Shown here piece by piece: positions 4,310-7,404 of a stretch of 7,404 nucleotides of DNA (the stretch's first letter is position 1; each line of letters begins with the position of its first letter). The DNA is from Propionibacterium sp. Lineage in GTDB: Bacteria > Actinomycetota > Actinomycetes > Actinomycetales > Actinomycetaceae. Location: assembly GCA_030460725.1 (NCBI GenBank), contig JAKECL010000080.1, forward strand, positions 1-7,404, given 5' to 3'. The notes under the pieces are model-generated. The model was not told the DNA's origin and made no database searches. It worked only from the letters and a program-made list of their open reading frames with translations. The translations under genes were made by a program, and so were the position numbers.

Positions 4310-7243
4310 TCAGCCGCGCTTCTTCGACTTCTTCGCCGATGCCCGGCGCTGGGCCCTGTTCGAGGCGGAGCTGGTGGAAGCCGTCGACCCGGAGGACGGC
4401 GCCGACCCCTGCTCCCCTTCTGAACTGGTGTAGTTCAGGCGGGTCTGACGCTGCTCGCGCCCGACATTGCCCATGACGGATGCAGCGCGGGCCAGGGACT
4501 CCGAATCACGCTTGCGCTTCGCCCGGGTCTCGGCTGCCGCGGCCCGTGAGCCTGCGTCATCGGACTCCGTCGCCTCCTGCTGGCCCGGTGTGCCCTCGGC
4601 TGTCGCCGTCGAGTCGGCCTCGGTGTCGGAGGCGCCAGAGGCTGCGACGCGCTGCGCCGCCCCGACCGTGGCAGAGGCACTCTGGAGGTCGCCCGCCTTC
4701 TCGAGGGCGAGGGCGAACTGCCGGGAGTAGGCGAACACCTGCTGCACGGACTCCTCGCGGATGCGCTCCATCATGGACTGGAACATCTGGGCGCCCTCGT
4801 CCTTGTACTCGACGAGCGGATCGCGCTGCCCCATCGCCCTCAGGCCGATGCCCTCCTTGAGGTAGTCCATCTCGTAGAGATGCTCACGCCAGAGTCGGTC
4901 GACGGTGGCAATGAGGACACGGCGCTCCAGGGTACGCATGGGCTCCTCGCCCAGTTGCTGGAGGGCCAGGGGGTTGGCGTCCAGGGCCAGTTCGGACTCG
5001 GCATAGACGGCCTTGATGTCCCCGGTGAGTTCGAAGATGAGATCCTCGCGGGTCAGGGAGCCGTGACCGCCGTGTGCCTCCTCCAGGTCCTCGGGGGTGA
5101 CCGAGGGCGGGTAGTAGCTGCGCAGCGCACCCCACAACTCCGGGAGGTCCCACTCCATCGCGGAGGTCTGCGTCGTGTACTGGGTGACCAGGGAGGAGAC
5201 GAGCCCCTCGGCGAACCAGGTCATCTGGTCCTTGAGGTCCGCCCCTTCCAGCACCTGGCGGCGCTGGGCGTAGACCAGTTCACGCTGACCCGTCATGACG
5301 TCGTCGTACTTGAGGACGTTCTTGCGGATCTCGAAGTTGCGGGCCTCCACCTGGTGCTGGGCGGAGGCGATGGAGCGGGAGACGACCTTGGACTCCAGGG
5401 GCATGTCCTCGGGATAGGCACCGGAGGCCATGATGCGCTGGGCCATGCCCGAGTTGAACAACCGCATGAGGTCGTCCTCCATGGACAGGTAGAACCGGGA
5501 CTCCCCAGGGTCTCCCTGACGCCCGGAGCGTCCACGCAACTGGTTGTCGATGCGGCGGGACTCGTGGCGTTCGGTGCCCAGGACGTAGAGCCCACCGGCC
5601 TCGCGCACCTCCTCGCGCTCCGCCTCGACTGCCGCCTCCGCCTCGGCCAGCGCCTCGGGCCAGGCCTCGCGGTACTCCTCGGCGTTCTCCTTGGGATCCA
5701 GGCCACGTGCCGCCAGGTTCGCCTGCGCGATGAACTCGGAGTTGCCGCCGAGCATGATGTCGGTACCACGTCCAGCCATGTTGGTGGCCACCGTCACCGC
5801 GCCCTTGCGTCCTGCCATGGCCACGACCTGGGCCTCACGCGCGTGCTGCTTGGCGTTGAGGACCTGGTGGGGGACGTGGCGCTCACGCAGGAGCTGTGCG
5901 ACGAGTTCGGACTTCTCCACCGAGGTGGTGCCCACCAGGACCGGCTGCCCCTGGTCGTGGCGTTCGACGATGTCCTCGATGATGGCGTTGAACTTGCCCT
6001 TCTCGGTGGGGTACACGAGGTCGGGCTGATCCTTGCGGACCATGGGGCGGTTGGTCGGGATGGGGATGACGCCGATCTTGTAGGTCGAGGCGAACTCCGC
6101 GGCCTCGGTCTCAGCGGTGCCCGTCATGCCGGCACGCGACCCCTCGGGGTAGAGGCGGAAGTAGTTCTGGAGGGTGATGGTGGCCAGGGTCTGGTTCTCG
6201 GCCTTGATCTCCACCCCTTCCTTCGCCTCGATGGCCTGGTGCATCCCCTCGTTGTAGCGGCGCCCAGGCAGGACGCGGCCCGTGTGCTCGTCCACGATGA
6301 GGACCTCGCCCTTGTCGACGATGTAGTCCTTGTCCAGGTGGAACAGTTCCTTGGCGCGGATGGAGTTGTTGAGGAAACCGATGAGCGGGGTGTTGGCGGC
6401 CTCGTAGAGGTTCTCCACCCCCAACTGGTCCTCGACCTTGTCGATGCCCGGCTCCAGGACGCCGATGGTCTTCTTCTTCTCGTCGACCTCGTAGTCCACG
6501 TCGCGCTCCAGGAGGCGGGCGATGCGGGCGAACTCCGTGTACCAGCGGTTGACGTCGCCCGTGGCAGGGCCGGAGATGATGAGTGGTGTGCGGGCCTCGT
6601 CGATGAGGATGGAGTCGACCTCGTCGACGATCACGTAGTTGTGCCCGCGTTGGACCATGTCCTCCACGCGCTGGGCCATGTTGTCACGCAGGTAGTCGAA
6701 CCCGAACTCGTTGTTCGTGCCGTAGGTGATGTCGGCCTGGTACTGCTGGCGGCGCTGCGCGGGTTCCTGCCCGGTGAGCACACATCCGGTGGTCAGGCCG
6801 AGGAAGGCGTAGACACGACCCATCAGGTCGGACTGGTACTTGGCCAGGTAGTCGTTGACGGTGACGACGTGGACGCCCTTGCCCGACAGCGCCCGCAGGT
6901 AGGAGGGCATGGTGGCGACCAGGGTCTTGCCCTCACCGGTCTTCATCTCGGCGATGTTGCCCAGGTGCAGGGCAGCCCCACCCATGACCTGGACGTGGAA
7001 GGGGCGCTGGCGCAGGGTGCGCCACGCGGCCTCGCGCACCGTCGCGAATGCCTCCACCTGGAGGTCGTCGAGAGTTTCCCCCTCCTCCAGGCGACCCCTG
7101 AACTCATCCGTCTTGGCACGCAGCTCCTCATCGGTGAGCTTCTCGAAGTCCTCACCGAGGGCGTCGACCTGGTCGGCGATGCGGTCGAGCTTCTTGAGCG
7201 TGCGGCCCTCGCCTGCACGGAGGATCTTGTCGATGAGTGACAC
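4310..7243 (-). CDS. secA: Preprotein translocase ATPase SecA (SecA1 type)
   Basis: SecA drives export of unfolded preproteins through SecYEG by ATP hydrolysis. The protein has 977 residues. The Q-motif glutamine is Q85, Walker A is MKTGEGKT (K106), and the DEVD Walker B is at 207-210, followed by SILIDEARTPLIISG. Further landmarks are GMTGTAETEAAEF, MAGRGTDIMLGG and the arginine-finger motif GRSGRQGDPG with R575. Each counted position is two below the E. coli number, so the motor is complete. The helical scaffold is present (YEMDYLKEGIGLRAMGQRDP). Residues from about 855 form a Ser/Ala/Glu-rich tail ending in a basic stretch; it lacks the Cys-rich zinc motif and SecA has almost no cysteine. 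The start is the GTG at 7243, with AGGAG five bases upstream; the frame continues to 7363 but those residues are not SecA-like. Full length and intact scaffold argue against SecA2. It is convergent with the Rv3235-family gene. Confidence 0.98.
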   Translation of the reverse strand: MSLIDKILRAGEGRTLKKLDRIADQVDALGEDFEKLTDEELRAKTDEFRGRLEEGETLDDLQVEAFATVREAAWRTLRQRPFHVQVMGGAALHLGNIAEMKTGEGKTLVATMPSYLRALSGKGVHVVTVNDYLAKYQSDLMGRVYAFLGLTTGCVLTGQEPAQRRQQYQADITYGTNNEFGFDYLRDNMAQRVEDMVQRGHNYVIVDEVDSILIDEARTPLIISGPATGDVNRWYTEFARIARLLERDVDYEVDEKKKTIGVLEPGIDKVEDQLGVENLYEAANTPLIGFLNNSIRAKELFHLDKDYIVDKGEVLIVDEHTGRVLPGRRYNEGMHQAIEAKEGVEIKAENQTLATITLQNYFRLYPEGSRAGMTGTAETEAAEFASTYKIGVIPIPTNRPMVRKDQPDLVYPTEKGKFNAIIEDIVERHDQGQPVLVGTTSVEKSELVAQLLRERHVPHQVLNAKQHAREAQVVAMAGRKGAVTVATNMAGRGTDIMLGGNSEFIAQANLAARGLDPKENAEEYREAWPEALAEAEAAVEAEREEVREAGGLYVLGTERHESRRIDNQLRGRSGRQGDPGESRFYLSMEDDLMRLFNSGMAQRIMASGAYPEDMPLESKVVSRSIASAQHQVEARNFEIRKNVLKYDDVMTGQRELVYAQRRQVLEGADLKDQMTWFAEGLVSSLVTQYTTQTSAMEWDLPELWGALRSYYPPSVTPEDLEEAHGGHGSLTREDLIFELTGDIKAVYAESELALDANPLALQQLGEEPMRTLERRVLIATVDRLWREHLYEMDYLKEGIGLRAMGQRDPLVEYKDEGAQMFQSMMERIREESVQQVFAYSRQFALALEKAGDLQSASATVGAAQRVAASGASDTEADSTATAEGTPGQQEATESDDAGSRAAAAETRAKRKRDSESLARAASVMGNVGREQRQTRLNYTSSEGEQGSAPSSGSTASTSSASNRAQRRASAKKSKKRG

Positions 7244-7248
7244 CGGTG

Positions 7249-7253
7249 CTCCT
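7249..7253 (-). promoter_or_regulatory. Ribosome binding site deciding the secA start
   Basis: AGGAG on the minus strand, five bases ahead of the GTG at 7243. The protein then begins VSLIDKILRAGEG, the normal SecA N-terminus, which confirms this start over the in-frame ATGs upstream at 7333 and 7363. Confidence 0.85.
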
Positions 7254-7263
7254 GACGTCTGGA

Positions 7264-7302
7264 CCGGGGACGCGCCCCCGGACGCGTGCTCCCGGGCACG
7301 CG
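7264..7302 (-). promoter_or_regulatory. Two back-to-back hairpins in the secA leader
   Basis: CGCGTGC (7283-7289) pairs perfectly with GCACGCG (7296-7302) around a 6-base loop. One base further, CCGGGG (7264-7269) pairs with CCCCGG (7276-7281) around another 6-base loop. If transcription begins near 7304, they fill most of the roughly 60-base leader and end 10 bases before the ribosome binding site. They could stabilise the mRNA or modulate translation. In such GC-rich DNA chance is a real alternative. Confidence 0.4.
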
Positions 7303-7310
7303 CAGGTGTC

Positions 7311-7316
7311 AGTCTA
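7311..7316 (-). promoter_or_regulatory. Candidate secA -10 box
   Basis: The minus strand reads TAGACT here, matching the TAnnnT pattern of actinobacterial housekeeping promoters. The -35 position (about 7334-7339, CGGCAC) is poor. The location is sensible for a transcription start near 7304. Confidence 0.4.
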
Positions 7317-7380
7317 CGGAAGTCGGGCCCCATGTGCCGCACCCCGCTCCGCACGGGGAACACCGGAGGGGGGCCGGCGC

Positions 7381-7404
7381 CCGCCCCCCCCCCCCGCCCC
7401 CCCC
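7381..7404. other. Poly-C run at the window edge, probable assembly artefact
   Basis: The last 24 bases contain only C apart from two G residues (7383 and 7396), including runs of 12 and 8 C. Such a run is very unlike the rest of the window and fits a contig end built from low-quality poly-G reads. Nothing upstream of secA should be inferred from it. Confidence 0.6.

Noticed and set aside
4880..7240. 786-codon open frame on the plus strand opposite secA
   Set aside because: It is the antisense shadow of secA, whose motifs are complete on the other strand. Its Val/Leu/Gly/Asp-rich translation shows no recognisable domain, and long antisense frames are expected in high-GC genes.
7244..7363. 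N-terminal extension of SecA to the ATG at 7363
   Set aside because: The extra 40 residues do not resemble SecA, and the GTG at 7243 has a well-placed AGGAG and gives the normal N-terminus.

Overview
The window comes from a high-GC Gram-positive bacterium, most likely an actinobacterium of the Actinomyces/Schaalia kind. This rests on the GC-rich third codon positions, frequent GTG starts, an actinobacterial-style SecA, and the neighbourhood of a LysM protein, an Rv3235-family protein and secA. No sequence search was run, so genus-level placement is inference.

Left part (1-1844, minus strand): two overlapping genes read leftward off the edge. The upstream gene encodes a small membrane-anchored SAF/CpaB-like protein. 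The downstream one encodes a CpaE/TadZ-like MinD-family ATPase, cut by the window edge. They share an ATGA stop/start overlap. The pair looks like the start of a tad (Flp pilus or related secretion) operon, whose CpaF/TadA, TadB and TadC genes would lie beyond position 1.

Control region (1845-1993): this divergent intergenic stretch separates that operon from a 72-residue excisionase/MerR-type helix-turn-helix protein on the plus strand. It holds several dyad-symmetric elements, the best being a perfect 14-bp palindrome that covers the start codon of the helix-turn-helix gene.

Middle part (2229-4245): a minus-strand gene of unknown function, apparently built from two related beta-rich repeats, converges on the helix-turn-helix gene. 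It diverges from a plus-strand pair: a three-helix membrane protein with an outside C-terminal LysM domain, and an Rv3235-family protein joined to it by another ATGA overlap.

Right part (4246-7404): secA (977 residues, minus strand) occupies most of the rest and converges on the Rv3235-family gene. Its start is fixed by a good Shine-Dalgarno sequence. The short leader holds two back-to-back GC-rich hairpins and a candidate -10 box. The last ~25 bases are runs of C that look like a contig-end artefact.

Taken together, the window links cell-envelope functions: Sec export (secA), a cell-wall-binding membrane protein beside it, and a surface-appendage/secretion locus that may be controlled by the small DNA-binding protein. 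I see no tRNA, rRNA, CRISPR array or insertion sequence. I did not find a clearly new multi-gene system. The least-described parts are the control region at 1844-1997, the two-repeat protein at 2229-2792 and the structured secA leader.
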